NCBI GenBank assembly: GCA_026417415.1 | Contig: JAOADG010000004.1 | Span: 60,785-124,784, forward strand | DNA length: 64,000 nt | Reading direction: 5' to 3' | Source: a bacterium | Lineage (GTDB): Bacteria > Electryoneota > JAOADG01 | Shown: piece after piece, positions 7,471-16,859 of the stretch | How the letters are laid out: each line of letters opens with the position of its first letter | Position numbering within the stretch: the first letter of the stretch is position 1 | The notes under the pieces: generated by a model | Told to the model about the DNA's origin: nothing | What the model saw: the letters and a program-made list of their open reading frames with translations, nothing else | Database searches by the model: none | Made by a program: the position numbers and the translations under genes

Positions 7471-9890
7471 ATTGATGCTCGTTTGAATTGAAGTTTAGAA
7501 AATAGATACGCTATGCCACCTATAAATAGCGATAACAGGGATATAACAAAAACCAATGATGAATACCCTATTTCATTAGTAAAAAAGTATTGGATAAAAA
7601 AACCGAACAAAAGCACGAACCCGCTAAAAAACATTGCTTTTTGATATGGTACGAAACCAATCAAAATGGAAAGGTATAAAAAAGAAAACATGGCAGTTTG
7701 GTAACTCCAGCCAAATCCTATCCCGAGTCCACATAGAATGAATAAGCATAATAGATTCAATCCATACATCCGATCAGTTTCAAATATAAATTGAAAAAGG
7801 AAGATACATAGAACAAGCAAAGCAATTGCTAAGAAGATCCATCGCTTTCGCTCAATATCTCTTAAGAGAGCAGGCCCAGAACAAAAGACACCTTTTGGAA
7901 GTAAATTTTGAAAGGATTGTTTTGGAAGTGGTGGATAAGCAATGATGATGGTACTTCCGTTTGGAAGTTGAAACAATTTAGACCAAGCGATGAATCGTTT
8001 AGCATCATAGTTAGATCGCGCTTCAATGGTTTCTTGCTTCATTCTAAGGTGACTGATAAACTGTTGATCGTACCATTTTACAAATTCATCTTGACTTAGG
8101 TCAGTAATTGCTTGTGCGATGTGGTGAACCGATTTCTTCTGATTTTGGAACCGTTCCCAAGCATCAAACAGTGGTTGATCATCCGAAAAAGTTTTTACCA
8201 AATTATCCAAACGATCATTCAAGCGATAGATTGAAGAAAGGAATGATTCTCGTTTGATTTCAATTTCTCGCTCACCAATCAATCGTTTTCTACGTAAGGT
8301 ATCCAATGGTGTCCAGTTGGTTCTACCCGGTTTGAACCATTGCTTTTCTTCTTTACTTAGTTCACGTAATGTCCAAAAAAATGGGTGATACATTTCCAAC
8401 TCAGGATATTGACTACGGAGCATTAAAAGGAATTCTTTATCTAATGTTGAAGAAACGGGTCCAATCCAATATGGTGTGATTTCAAAGGGATTGGTTTTAT
8501 TTTCCGAATAGAACAATTCAAGCAGTGACCATTGAAAATGGTTTCTTAAAAAAAACAACATAACCCCAACACTTACAAAGAGAACAAGTAAACTGTAACG
8601 GATAGAAGGTTTAGATTTTTTCTGTGGAAGAATCCATTCTTGTTGTGGTGTGCTGTTAGAATAGATTTTCCATTCTGCAATAGACCAAAAAAATGAAAAA
8701 ATACTTCCAAACCATATCCCAACGATACCTATTGCCAGGCGTGAAATTTCAGCATTGTCCAACACCATGATAGAGAGTAAAAAAATTATAGAACCAAGAA
8801 GAGGGTATTTCTTTTGTCTCACATATTGTTGAATATTACGGTTAGGATTTTGCGAAAGACAAAGACCTTTGGTGATGTTCGCCAGATACCAACCGAATAG
8901 AAATGGCAATGGGATCAACAATAAAAACAAGACATCCAACGGTTGTAAAAACCATTTCCAGAAAGCCAGCGTCCAAATACCGTTTGAAATCATACTGTAC
9001 AGATAGACCCATACGGTTTTTCGATCTTGTCTAAATTGAAAAAAAAGAATTCCGATGAGTAAAGTTCCAACCCCTAAAAACCATTGGAACATAAACTGAG
9101 TACATTTTTGTGTTTGAGTAGATAATCCTTGAAAAGAAATCGCCAAAGAATTGTTTGCAGAATAGGTTGATAAAGGGGTTGGTTGAGGTAGGGAGGAAAA
9201 CCGTAACATGATGCTATTTTCATGTTCGCGCCATGTATCCAATTTCATTGCTTGCCATAAACGTTGAAACTTATGATGGGAAGTGGATTTAGAGGATGTG
9301 TCCAAAGAATTCAACTGATCAAGTTCATTTTGAAGCATTTCAAAGTATTGAAAACAGGCACGAACAACTTCTCGTGGGGGTTTATGGGAATACTCGGTAA
9401 TAGAATCAATCCAATCGGCAAACCAATGAAAACGCACTTCCGGTGGGTCATCTCCACACAGTAAACGAAAATTGAGGTAAGGTGCTTGATAGGTTTGAAG
9501 TTGGTATAACGTTTTGAATTCATTTTGAAATGGACTATGTAGATGGTTGGGAATTGTATCTTCGTAATTTTGAAGGATAGAATCGATGAAACCTGCTTGA
9601 AATAGATTGTTGGGATAATCTGAATCAAAAAGTAACAAACAACTTTCTTGTCCACCATTTCCTTGAATTGGACGTAATTTGTTCATACGGTCCCATTCGG
9701 GATGGTAAGTGCCTAAAGTTGCACCATGTTCAAAAGAAAAGTGAATTTGAAAAACCCAATACAGTGCTATGGTGGTGATTGTTAACAATGTATAACGAAA
9801 AACGTTTGGCCATTCAAGTGGGGCGACTAAAAAAAGATTTTCATCTTTAGGTTCTGTTGAAGTGGACATAGAAGAAAAAAGAATAGACAT
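7467..9890 (-). CDS. Large membrane protein with RND/MMPL-like 12-TM topology, unknown substrate
   Basis: This protein of about 807 residues has an N-terminal membrane segment (~30-50), a large non-membrane region (~51-265), six hydrophobic segments (~267-455), a second large region (~456-685) and five closing segments (~686-800). That 1+6+5 pattern with two big loops is the architecture of RND/MMPL exporters. No family motif is strong enough to prove membership, and the loops are unusually Gln/Trp/Asp rich. ATG codons at 9890 and 9869 are both possible, neither with a clear ribosome-binding site; a TTG at 9929 would overlap the divergent gene's leader. It overlaps the Ppx/GppA gene by 4 bases. 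A polymer, lipid or lipoprotein carrier is possible. Confidence 0.7.
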   Translation of the reverse strand: MSILFSSMSTSTEPKDENLFLVAPLEWPNVFRYTLLTITTIALYWVFQIHFSFEHGATLGTYHPEWDRMNKLRPIQGNGGQESCLLLFDSDYPNNLFQAGFIDSILQNYEDTIPNHLHSPFQNEFKTLYQLQTYQAPYLNFRLLCGDDPPEVRFHWFADWIDSITEYSHKPPREVVRACFQYFEMLQNELDQLNSLDTSSKSTSHHKFQRLWQAMKLDTWREHENSIMLRFSSLPQPTPLSTYSANNSLAISFQGLSTQTQKCTQFMFQWFLGVGTLLIGILFFQFRQDRKTVWVYLYSMISNGIWTLAFWKWFLQPLDVLFLLLIPLPFLFGWYLANITKGLCLSQNPNRNIQQYVRQKKYPLLGSIIFLLSIMVLDNAEISRLAIGIVGIWFGSIFSFFWSIAEWKIYSNSTPQQEWILPQKKSKPSIRYSLLVLFVSVGVMLFFLRNHFQWSLLELFYSENKTNPFEITPYWIGPVSSTLDKEFLLMLRSQYPELEMYHPFFWTLRELSKEEKQWFKPGRTNWTPLDTLRRKRLIGEREIEIKRESFLSSIYRLNDRLDNLVKTFSDDQPLFDAWERFQNQKKSVHHIAQAITDLSQDEFVKWYDQQFISHLRMKQETIEARSNYDAKRFIAWSKLFQLPNGSTIIIAYPPLPKQSFQNLLPKGVFCSGPALLRDIERKRWIFLAIALLVLCIFLFQFIFETDRMYGLNLLCLFILCGLGIGFGWSYQTAMFSFLYLSILIGFVPYQKAMFFSGFVLLFGFFIQYFFTNEIGYSSLVFVISLLSLFIGGIAYLFSKLQFKRASI

Positions 9891-9974
9891 CACATTTGAA
9901 ATGTATTGACAAATTGGAAAACATTGCAATGGTATGGATTGATATGTAATTTCAGAGACAAAAGGAATGATGAA

Positions 9975-10724
9975 ATGTCTTCAAAAATAGAAAATAATCC
10001 AAAACAGATCGTAATCCACTATACCGATCATCTTGACTTAAGTAGAAAAATTGGAGCTGCATTAAGTGAAGAATTTGAGGTGATTCATTGGAACAAAGAG
10101 AACCTTTCCAGTGAATCATTGAAAAACGTATTACCTGCTATTTTTTTAATTGATCTTTTGTCAATAAATCCTGAACTAATAGTAAAACTTGTAACCTATC
10201 AAAATGAGAATGAACTAAAACATTTCTGTTTATTCACTTATCTTTTTTCACCCGCAATCAAATCAGATGAACATCTGTTTTTGAGTACATTTACAATGCA
10301 GCCGTTACCGATTTCTTTTCAACATTTAGGAATAAAAACCAAAGAAATTTTCAAACTATGTTTAGAACAATCTGAACAGAAAGATTTCATCGTACTTGAA
10401 GCCAAACAACAAACCATTCAGCAACTGACGGTTACATTGTCGCATCACATAAACAATTCATTAACAGTGATTTTAGGAAACATGGAAGTTCTCGATCCTA
10501 ATAATGCGAATGATGTGGTTCAGTTTATTCATCACACAAAATTTCATATCAATAAAATTTTAGCAGTATTGGATACTTTACAACATATGGCTTATAAAGA
10601 CCGATTAAATTTAATGCAACTTGTAGGGAAAAAAGATTATTTGTTTGATATTCAGGAAGAGTTAGCCAAACGGCTTGAAATGATGGGTGAAAATCTATCC
10701 GAAAACCTCACAACTTGGAAGTAA
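9975..10724 (+). CDS. Receiver-like plus histidine-phosphotransfer (DHp) domain protein without kinase domain
   Basis: This 249-residue protein begins with an alpha/beta segment resembling a degenerate receiver domain (~8-125). The candidate phospho-acceptor Asp is in AIFLIDLLS. The segment TVTLSHHINNSLTVILGNMEVL (about 155-176) matches the H-box of histidine-kinase dimerisation domains (S-H-x-x-N-x-L). After a second helix (~185-205) the protein ends within ~40 residues, so the HATPase domain is missing. It could be a phosphotransfer or scaffold protein working with kinases encoded elsewhere. The ATG at 9975 has an AAAGGA site 8 bases upstream; a TTG at 9906 is in frame but unsupported. It ends 16 bases before the M1 peptidase start. 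Confidence 0.65.
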   Translation: MSSKIENNPKQIVIHYTDHLDLSRKIGAALSEEFEVIHWNKENLSSESLKNVLPAIFLIDLLSINPELIVKLVTYQNENELKHFCLFTYLFSPAIKSDEHLFLSTFTMQPLPISFQHLGIKTKEIFKLCLEQSEQKDFIVLEAKQQTIQQLTVTLSHHINNSLTVILGNMEVLDPNNANDVVQFIHHTKFHINKILAVLDTLQHMAYKDRLNLMQLVGKKDYLFDIQEELAKRLEMMGENLSENLTTWK

Positions 10725-10740
10725 TTGGAAAAAAGAGGGA

Positions 10741-12606
10741 ATGTTGTTTTGGATCCCTATTGATTTACCCCCTGTAAAACATTATCCCGCAATTCAAAGC
10801 ATTGTTGAAGATACATTACCTATTGATCTTACCTCTGTACAAGCACGGTTGATTTTATCCCGTTCTCCTAACCAATTGACAGCCCAAGTTCATTTGCAAG
10901 GGAGAGTTTTACAAGAAGGTGATATTGAACTACATCAAGAAAATCTTGGGATTAGCCAAGTGACAGGAACACCATCTCCCAATGCTTTTCAAGTGTTGAC
11001 AGATCGTATCCGTATTCACTATTCTCCCCCCTTACAAACCAATCAAGAATTTTTACTCTCTATACAATATACAGTATCACCTTCACCCAATCTGTTTACT
11101 TTAGGATATCAGCATTTACCCACAATCGCATTTACTTTTAATGAACCTTTTGGTGCCAGAAAATGGTTACCGATCCACGATGTACCTTACGATCGGTTTC
11201 GCTGGTCTATTTCTGTATCTGCACCATCAGAATGGGTCACCGTTAGCAATAGCACACAAGCGATTACGGACACTTCTTATGGAACCACGAATTCTACCCT
11301 AGTTCCTTATTTGATCCATTTTGCATCTGCTGAATACCAAACTTGGAATGAATCGGTTACCACGCCACAAGGTAGCACCCTTCAATTGGCTTATTATGTA
11401 AGACCCAATTTTTTCAATGCTGCGCGAAACGATTGGCAACGGACACCTCAGATGATTCAAGTGTTTTCCGAATTAATAGGTGAGTACCCGCATTTGCTGG
11501 ATGGCTACGGAATGGTAGAAGCACCGATACTTGGTGGGAGTGCTGCAATGGAACATTTAGCAATGAGTACGATAGGCAGCAATTTAATTACCGGTGATAG
11601 AAGATACGAATTGGTTGTGGTGCATGAATTGGCACATCAGTGGTTCGGTAATGCGGTTACTCCCTCTTCGTTTCAGCACATTTGGCTCAATGAAGGTTTT
11701 GCTTCCTATATGGAAAGTTTATGGTTAGAGCAGCTCCCTGATGGAAATCCGATTGAGCATCGCAAACGTCAAGCAGAAAACTATTTTCGTGAGTACAAGA
11801 CATTACGTTTTCCTTTATCTCAACCCCCTCCAAATCATCTTTTTTCAGCAACTGTGTATTACAAAGGTGCTTGGGTGCTTCATCAGTTAAGAGTTCGTTT
11901 AGGAGATGATGAATTTATTCGGAGATTAAGACAATATTACCTTCAAAATCAATCCTCAACCAGATCCATTGCATCTACACAATCCATGATTCGATCGTTT
12001 ACTTTTGATGGCAATGATGTAGAAACAGAACATTTCTTAACAGAGTGGATGGACAATATTGGACATCCAATTTTACGATATTCCTTTACAAAAGAAGCAA
12101 GCGGCACCAGAATTTTTATCCAACAAGTTCAGCCAACAGCTATCTTTTATTCTGGGATACCTTTGCAGATTGAGCATCGGAATAGGTTACAAAGCGAGTA
12201 TAGATACATCTTATTGCGAAATAGATCCATTTCGGAATTTTGGGAGAACGTTCAACCTGAAAATCTATATTGGGTTTGGAACGATTCTGCACTGGTAGAG
12301 TTTGAAACCATACCGGATGAACGTGTTAGAACAGTGCCAACATCTGCAAAGATCAAACTCATTTCTAATCCTACTACCCATACGGCTACTTTACTGCTTT
12401 CTATTCAATTCAATGGAATTTTTGATGGAGAGATCGCCCTATTTGACCCACTGGGTAGAATGCTGATGATGCAACCTATACAAAAAATTTCTACTGGGGA
12501 AAGGTACATTCAATTTTCGCTACCCAATTTACCTTCAGGGTATTATGTTTGGTCGCTTCAAATAAGTAAATTCCATACAACTACACCAATGATCTATCTT
12601 AAATAA
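10741..12606 (+). CDS. M1-family metallopeptidase with T9SS-like C-terminal sorting domain
   Basis: This gluzincin aminopeptidase-like protein has about 621 residues. The zinc site is complete: H295-E-L-A-H299 followed by E318 in WLNEGFAS. Upstream, GGSAAMEHLAM corresponds to the GAMEN exopeptidase motif. An N-terminal beta domain (~20-215) precedes the catalytic domain. The last ~80 residues (ISNPTTHTATLLLSIQ..., IALFDPLGRML, GYYVWSLQ) resemble a type IX secretion C-terminal domain, implying export. However, no convincing signal peptide is present after either the ATG at 10741 (beside a GAGGGA site, very close) or the upstream GTG at 10687. The 5-prime end is therefore uncertain. It is followed 21 bases later by a subtilase with a similar tail. 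Confidence 0.85.
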   Translation: MLFWIPIDLPPVKHYPAIQSIVEDTLPIDLTSVQARLILSRSPNQLTAQVHLQGRVLQEGDIELHQENLGISQVTGTPSPNAFQVLTDRIRIHYSPPLQTNQEFLLSIQYTVSPSPNLFTLGYQHLPTIAFTFNEPFGARKWLPIHDVPYDRFRWSISVSAPSEWVTVSNSTQAITDTSYGTTNSTLVPYLIHFASAEYQTWNESVTTPQGSTLQLAYYVRPNFFNAARNDWQRTPQMIQVFSELIGEYPHLLDGYGMVEAPILGGSAAMEHLAMSTIGSNLITGDRRYELVVVHELAHQWFGNAVTPSSFQHIWLNEGFASYMESLWLEQLPDGNPIEHRKRQAENYFREYKTLRFPLSQPPPNHLFSATVYYKGAWVLHQLRVRLGDDEFIRRLRQYYLQNQSSTRSIASTQSMIRSFTFDGNDVETEHFLTEWMDNIGHPILRYSFTKEASGTRIFIQQVQPTAIFYSGIPLQIEHRNRLQSEYRYILLRNRSISEFWENVQPENLYWVWNDSALVEFETIPDERVRTVPTSAKIKLISNPTTHTATLLLSIQFNGIFDGEIALFDPLGRMLMMQPIQKISTGERYIQFSLPNLPSGYYVWSLQISKFHTTTPMIYLK

Positions 12607-12627
12607 ATCTTCACCAAAGGGAATAGA

Positions 12628-14601
12628 ATGAAACTACGATTTCTACACTGGATTGTTTTGATACCAATAATAGCCAATGGTTCAGAGCTTCCCCCTACCA
12701 TTGAAAAAGCATTTCAATCAAATCCAGAACGTCAATCCATCCCGATTTGGGTACTTCTCCCATTACCTGAAAACGATTATCTGAAAGATCTCACTTTCTT
12801 TCAAGTTCTACCGGAAGCGTCAAAGAATAGACGCATCTTACACAATTCCAAACCCGATTTTCGTGATCGTCCTATAACAAGAGAGTGGGTTGATAAAATT
12901 CTACAAACAGGTGCAAAGTTCCGAACCGTTTCTAGGTATTTGCAAGCAGTATCCGTAGAAGCCACTCGTGAGCAAATAAGAGAAATCCTTCAAATACAAG
13001 GAATTGTTGGTGTGCGGCCGGTTGCACAGGGTAGGAAAACCAATACGAAAATCCAAAAAATAGATGAACCTTCAACTATATTAGAACTTGATTCACTCCC
13101 CTACGGAAGAGCACGCGCACAAATCCAACAAATCAACGCGATCCCACTGTTAGAGCAAGGTTATTCCGCAAAAAATGTCATTGGTGGAATATTGGACACA
13201 GGTTATCGTTTAACACACGATACATTTGACAGTTTGACTATTTTAGCACAAAGAGATTTTATCTTTAACGACAACAATGTTGCCAATGAACCACAAGATA
13301 CTTCTGAACAATGGGTACATGGGACAATTTGTCTCTCTGTGCTGGGAGGTTATACTCCGAACGAATTGGTTGGTCCTGCCTATAAGGCAACCATGATCGT
13401 TGGGAAAACAGAAAATGTTCGCAGTGAAACCCCGGTAGAAGAAGATTACTATGTGGCTGGTTTGGAATGGTGTGATTCTTTAGGAGCGAGGGGAGTGTCC
13501 ACATCTTTAGGATACATTGATTGGTATACTTGGCAAGATATGAATGGAGATAATGCACTTTGTACCCAAGCCGTTGACATTGCTGCTTCCCGTGGAATGT
13601 TGGTAGCAACTGCAGCTGGAAACGAAAATGGGAGCGAATGGAACCACATCATTGCACCCGCAGATGCAGATTCTTGTTTAGCGGTGGCAGCGGTGGATAC
13701 CTTGGGAGTAGTTGCTACATTTAGCAGTCGGGGTCCATCTTACGACGGACGCATCAAACCAGAAGTTGCCGCGTGTGGTGTTTTTACGAGGTGTGCTACT
13801 CCAAGTACCAATCATTCTTTTTCAAGAGCACACGGTACTTCTTTAGCCACGCCTCTTGTTGGTGGTGCGATGTTGTTGCTTTGGGAAAAGCATCCCTATT
13901 GGACTGCAATGATGATGCATCGTGCATTGAGGTTGACTGCCTCACAAGCATCTAATCCTGATACCATCTTGGGGTGGGGGATAATCAATGTGGCTGCTGC
14001 GGACACCTTTACTTTTGGTGGAAACAGATCTCCCCGTATCGATTCAATGGTTGCCATTGAAGGGATTACAGCAGGATATCGGTTATATTATGCAATTCAT
14101 GATTTAGAAAACGATTCCCTGATTTTTGATATCACTGCTGTTTATGAGGTTTTACCAGAACAATTTTTAGGGCGGTTCTTAGTACCCAGTGGGACTTCTT
14201 TTATAGATATTCCTGCACCGAGCAACAGCCCTTTGTATTTAGAAGCAATCGTATCCGATAGAGTTCACATTTTACAAAGAATGGTCCCTATTGTGCAGAC
14301 CACAATCAAAGAACAAAATCAATCATCAATACCGAAGAATTTTCGTGTATCCATATATCCCAATCCGTTCAACTCTACGCTAAAGGTTTTCATAGATATA
14401 GAACATCAAGATAATGTAGAATTCAAAATATATAACATTCAAGGAAAATTGGTCTGGCAAAAACATTGCACCAATTTGGATAAAGGAACAAATGAGATTG
14501 CTCTCAACTTTCAAAATACTCCAATTGGAAGTGGAATCTATCTATTTCAAGTAAAAACAGAAAAAGAAAATCAATTCATAAAATTGGTTTATATGAAATG
14601 A
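12628..14601 (+). CDS. Secreted subtilisin-like (S8) serine protease with T9SS C-terminal domain
   Basis: This 657-residue protein begins with a signal peptide (MKLRFLHWIVLIPIIANG) and a pro-region (~20-130). The subtilase domain follows, with Asp190 in GILDTGYRLTH, His231 in QWVHGT and Ser405 in HGTSLATP. The tail (~575-657) is a classic type A sorting domain: VSIYPNPFNSTLKVFID, FKIYNIQGKLVW, GIYLFQVK and a final K-LVYMK. This points to secretion across both membranes by a type IX system and cell-surface attachment. The family hydrolyses proteins extracellularly. AAAGGGA lies 6 bases upstream of the ATG. It is probably co-transcribed with the preceding M1 peptidase, suggesting a pair for extracellular protein or peptide use. 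Confidence 0.93.
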   Translation: MKLRFLHWIVLIPIIANGSELPPTIEKAFQSNPERQSIPIWVLLPLPENDYLKDLTFFQVLPEASKNRRILHNSKPDFRDRPITREWVDKILQTGAKFRTVSRYLQAVSVEATREQIREILQIQGIVGVRPVAQGRKTNTKIQKIDEPSTILELDSLPYGRARAQIQQINAIPLLEQGYSAKNVIGGILDTGYRLTHDTFDSLTILAQRDFIFNDNNVANEPQDTSEQWVHGTICLSVLGGYTPNELVGPAYKATMIVGKTENVRSETPVEEDYYVAGLEWCDSLGARGVSTSLGYIDWYTWQDMNGDNALCTQAVDIAASRGMLVATAAGNENGSEWNHIIAPADADSCLAVAAVDTLGVVATFSSRGPSYDGRIKPEVAACGVFTRCATPSTNHSFSRAHGTSLATPLVGGAMLLLWEKHPYWTAMMMHRALRLTASQASNPDTILGWGIINVAAADTFTFGGNRSPRIDSMVAIEGITAGYRLYYAIHDLENDSLIFDITAVYEVLPEQFLGRFLVPSGTSFIDIPAPSNSPLYLEAIVSDRVHILQRMVPIVQTTIKEQNQSSIPKNFRVSIYPNPFNSTLKVFIDIEHQDNVEFKIYNIQGKLVWQKHCTNLDKGTNEIALNFQNTPIGSGIYLFQVKTEKENQFIKLVYMK

Positions 14602-14688
14602 AACAGTTGCTTTTCTTATTCCATTCCGTTAAATTGCTTCGTTTAATTTTAGAAATAAACTAAATCTTTATGGTAATTTGGTTGTGTC

Positions 14689-15243
14689 GTGCGATTATTT
14701 CTTGCTGTTCCGCTCCCTGCTGAAGTTCAAAAGGCGTTGTCAAAATTTAGTGGTGCATTAAAAGAGATTGGTGGTGCAAAAGGGACTTATCCTAAAGCTA
14801 CAGATATGCACATTACCCTCCAATTTTTGGGTGATGTGGATGAAGAAAAGAAAAATGGGTTAGTCAGCAATTTGTACCAAAGTTTATCACCCTATAAAAA
14901 TTTACCAGATATTTCTATTGAACAAATTGGGGCGTTTCCGAATATGAAATCGCCGCGTGTGATTTGGGTTGGAGGTATCGCTTCTGAACCATTACTTCGT
15001 TTAATGGATACAATCAAGGATGAAACTAAAAAAATCGGGGTAGTACCTGAATACAAAACATTTATACCGCATGTTACCATCATGCGTATCAAACATATAG
15101 AAGATTCACGCAAATGGGTAGCAGGGCTGATGAAATTGCGCTGGACACCTCAAATTGTTCCATTGCAAAAAGTGGTTCTGTTTCAAAGTCAACTAACAGA
15201 ACATGGCCCAATTTATACAGAACTCAATTCATTTGGTTTATAA
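14689..15243 (+). CDS. thpR: RNA 2',3'-cyclic phosphodiesterase (ThpR/LigT)
   Basis: This 184-residue 2H phosphoesterase carries both H-x-T/S-x motifs, M-H-I-T-L near residue 44 and P-H-V-T-I near residue 127. These form the catalytic pair that opens 2',3'-cyclic phosphate ends to 2'-phosphate in RNA. The length is usual for the family. The start is GTG at 14689, giving the family-typical N-terminus (M)RLFLAVPLP; no better start is available. It lies 17 bases upstream of recA and is likely co-transcribed with it. Its physiological role is not well established in bacteria. Confidence 0.9.
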   Translation: MRLFLAVPLPAEVQKALSKFSGALKEIGGAKGTYPKATDMHITLQFLGDVDEEKKNGLVSNLYQSLSPYKNLPDISIEQIGAFPNMKSPRVIWVGGIASEPLLRLMDTIKDETKKIGVVPEYKTFIPHVTIMRIKHIEDSRKWVAGLMKLRWTPQIVPLQKVVLFQSQLTEHGPIYTELNSFGL

Positions 15244-15260
15244 AATCAAGAGGTTTTTTT

Positions 15261-16322
15261 ATGGCTGAAAAGGCAGATAAATCTAAAGTCAATTCATCAA
15301 GCACTACTGATTCCGCGCAAAAAGAAAAATTGCAAGCATTAAACAATGCTGTATCGCAAATTGAGAAACAGTTTGGTAAAGGGACGTTAATGCGTTTAGG
15401 GGATCGTCCCAACAATGATTCTGTTTCGGTAATTCCTACGGGCGTGTTATCTCTTGATGCAGCGCTTGGGATTGGGGGTATTCCGCGTGGAAGAATTACA
15501 GAAATTTTTGGACCTGAAGCATCCGGTAAGACAACTTTAATGTTGTCTGTGATTGCTGAAGCACAAAAATTAGGAGGAATTGCTGCATTTATTGATGCGG
15601 AACATGCACTTGATCCATCGTATGCGAAAAGGATTGGTGTGGATGTAGATAACCTATTGATTTCTCAACCGGACAATGGTGAACAAGCGTTGGATATCGT
15701 AGAGACGCTTGTTCGTTCCAATGCGCTGGACGTTATTGTCGTGGACAGTGTCGCAGCGCTGGTCCCTAAAGCAGAAATCGAAGGGGATATGGGTGACGCT
15801 CACGTCGGTCTTCAAGCAAGATTAATGTCACAAGCACTTAGAAAATTGACAGCAGTGGTTTCTAAATCCAATGTTGCGCTCATTTTCATCAACCAAATTC
15901 GTATGAAAATCGGGGTGATGTTTGGAAATCCAGAAACCACTACAGGGGGGCAGGCATTAAAATTCTACTCAACCATTCGTTTAGATATTCGTAGAGTTGG
16001 TCAAATCAAAGATGGAGAAGAATCGACGGGAGCAAGAACTCGCGTTAAAGTGGTAAAAAACAAAATGGCACCGCCATTCAAAGAAGCAGAATTTGATATT
16101 CTATTCGGTAGCGGAATATCAAAAGTAGGTGAAATCATTGATTTGGCGGCTGAAATGCAAATTCTATCAAGAACCGGAACGTGGTATTCATACGGTGATG
16201 AAAGATTAGGACAAGGTAGAGACCGTGTCAAAGCTGTTTTAATTGAAAGGCCGGAACTTCTAAACAAATTAGAAACTGAAGTAAGGCAGCATCTGGGACT
16301 ACCGTTCACAAAAACGGCGTAA
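15261..16322 (+). CDS. recA: Recombinase RecA
   Basis: This 353-residue DNA strand-exchange and SOS co-protease ATPase is full length. It has Walker [10 protein letters not shown] (84-92), Walker [11 protein letters not shown], the L1/L2 DNA-binding regions (including [19 protein letters not shown]) and a C-terminal domain ending in a short basic tail. The ATG at 15261 has AGAGG 8 bases upstream; the frame remains open 49 codons further back across thpR, but that part is not RecA-like. The N-terminal ~20 residues are Ser/Lys-rich. recX follows 33 bases later, a common recA-recX unit. No LexA box was recognised. Confidence 0.99.
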   Translation: MAEKADKSKVNSSSTTDSAQKEKLQALNNAVSQIEKQFGKGTLMRLGDRPNNDSVSVIPTGVLSLDAALGIGGIPRGRITEIFGPEASGKTTLMLSVIAEAQKLGGIAAFIDAEHALDPSYAKRIGVDVDNLLISQPDNGEQALDIVETLVRSNALDVIVVDSVAALVPKAEIEGDMGDAHVGLQARLMSQALRKLTAVVSKSNVALIFINQIRMKIGVMFGNPETTTGGQALKFYSTIRLDIRRVGQIKDGEESTGARTRVKVVKNKMAPPFKEAEFDILFGSGISKVGEIIDLAAEMQILSRTGTWYSYGDERLGQGRDRVKAVLIERPELLNKLETEVRQHLGLPFTKTA

Positions 16323-16355
16323 CCTTACCTTGTTCAATGATTCCCAATTAACTCA

Positions 16356-16859
16356 ATGGTGTCGGAAAGAAAAGACAAACTCTTAAAAACGTTGGCTAAA
16401 CAAGATCTGACAATTTGGCAAGCCAAAAAAAAATTGAGCGATTGGGGATTTGGTCAATCGGAAATTCAAGAACTCATCAAGGAATGTGTTCAAAAGAATT
16501 GGTTGAACGACTTTCGGTATGCAAAACGATTCATTGAAAGGAAATTAGCGAAAGGGTATGGAAGAAATCGTATAGAACTCGAACTTAGAACACGAGGGAT
16601 ACCCGAAGATCTATGCAAATCGGCATTTCGTGAGGTTCAAGCCGAGCAGGAACAATCAGAAGAAGTAACCTTGCAAAATGTTGCCGAAAATGAATGGAAG
16701 AAACTTGACCATTTGCCAATGGAAAAGCGGGTAAACCGATTGATAGGTAGGTTATTACGACGCGGTTTCTTGCATCATCAAGTGATGAATATCGTACGTT
16801 CCCTTGAACAAAGGGAGAAAAGAAACTATGTGGGAAGAAACGAACAAGAAGAAGGATGA
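16356..16859 (+). CDS. recX: Regulatory protein RecX
   Basis: This 167-residue small helical protein binds RecA filaments and limits their extension. It shows the RecX three-helix repeats: LAKQDLTIWQAKKKLSDWGF, WLNDFRYAKRFIERKLAKGYGRNRIELEL with R-GI, and a third repeat toward residue 150. Position directly behind recA supports the call. The last ~30 bases overlap the start region of the next gene in another frame, implying translational coupling. There is no clear ribosome-binding site for the ATG at 16356; GTG at 16359 is an alternative. Confidence 0.93.
   Translation: MVSERKDKLLKTLAKQDLTIWQAKKKLSDWGFGQSEIQELIKECVQKNWLNDFRYAKRFIERKLAKGYGRNRIELELRTRGIPEDLCKSAFREVQAEQEQSEEVTLQNVAENEWKKLDHLPMEKRVNRLIGRLLRRGFLHHQVMNIVRSLEQREKRNYVGRNEQEEG

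Noticed and set aside
10620-10800. A frameshift joining the DHp-like protein to a kinase ATPase domain downstream
   Set aside because: The alternative frame here encodes the N-terminus of the M1 peptidase, and no N-box or G-box sequence of an ATPase domain is visible.
15114-15260. A 49-codon N-terminal extension of recA
   Set aside because: It runs through thpR in another frame and is not RecA-like; the ATG at 15261 has a good ribosome-binding site and matches the family N-terminus.
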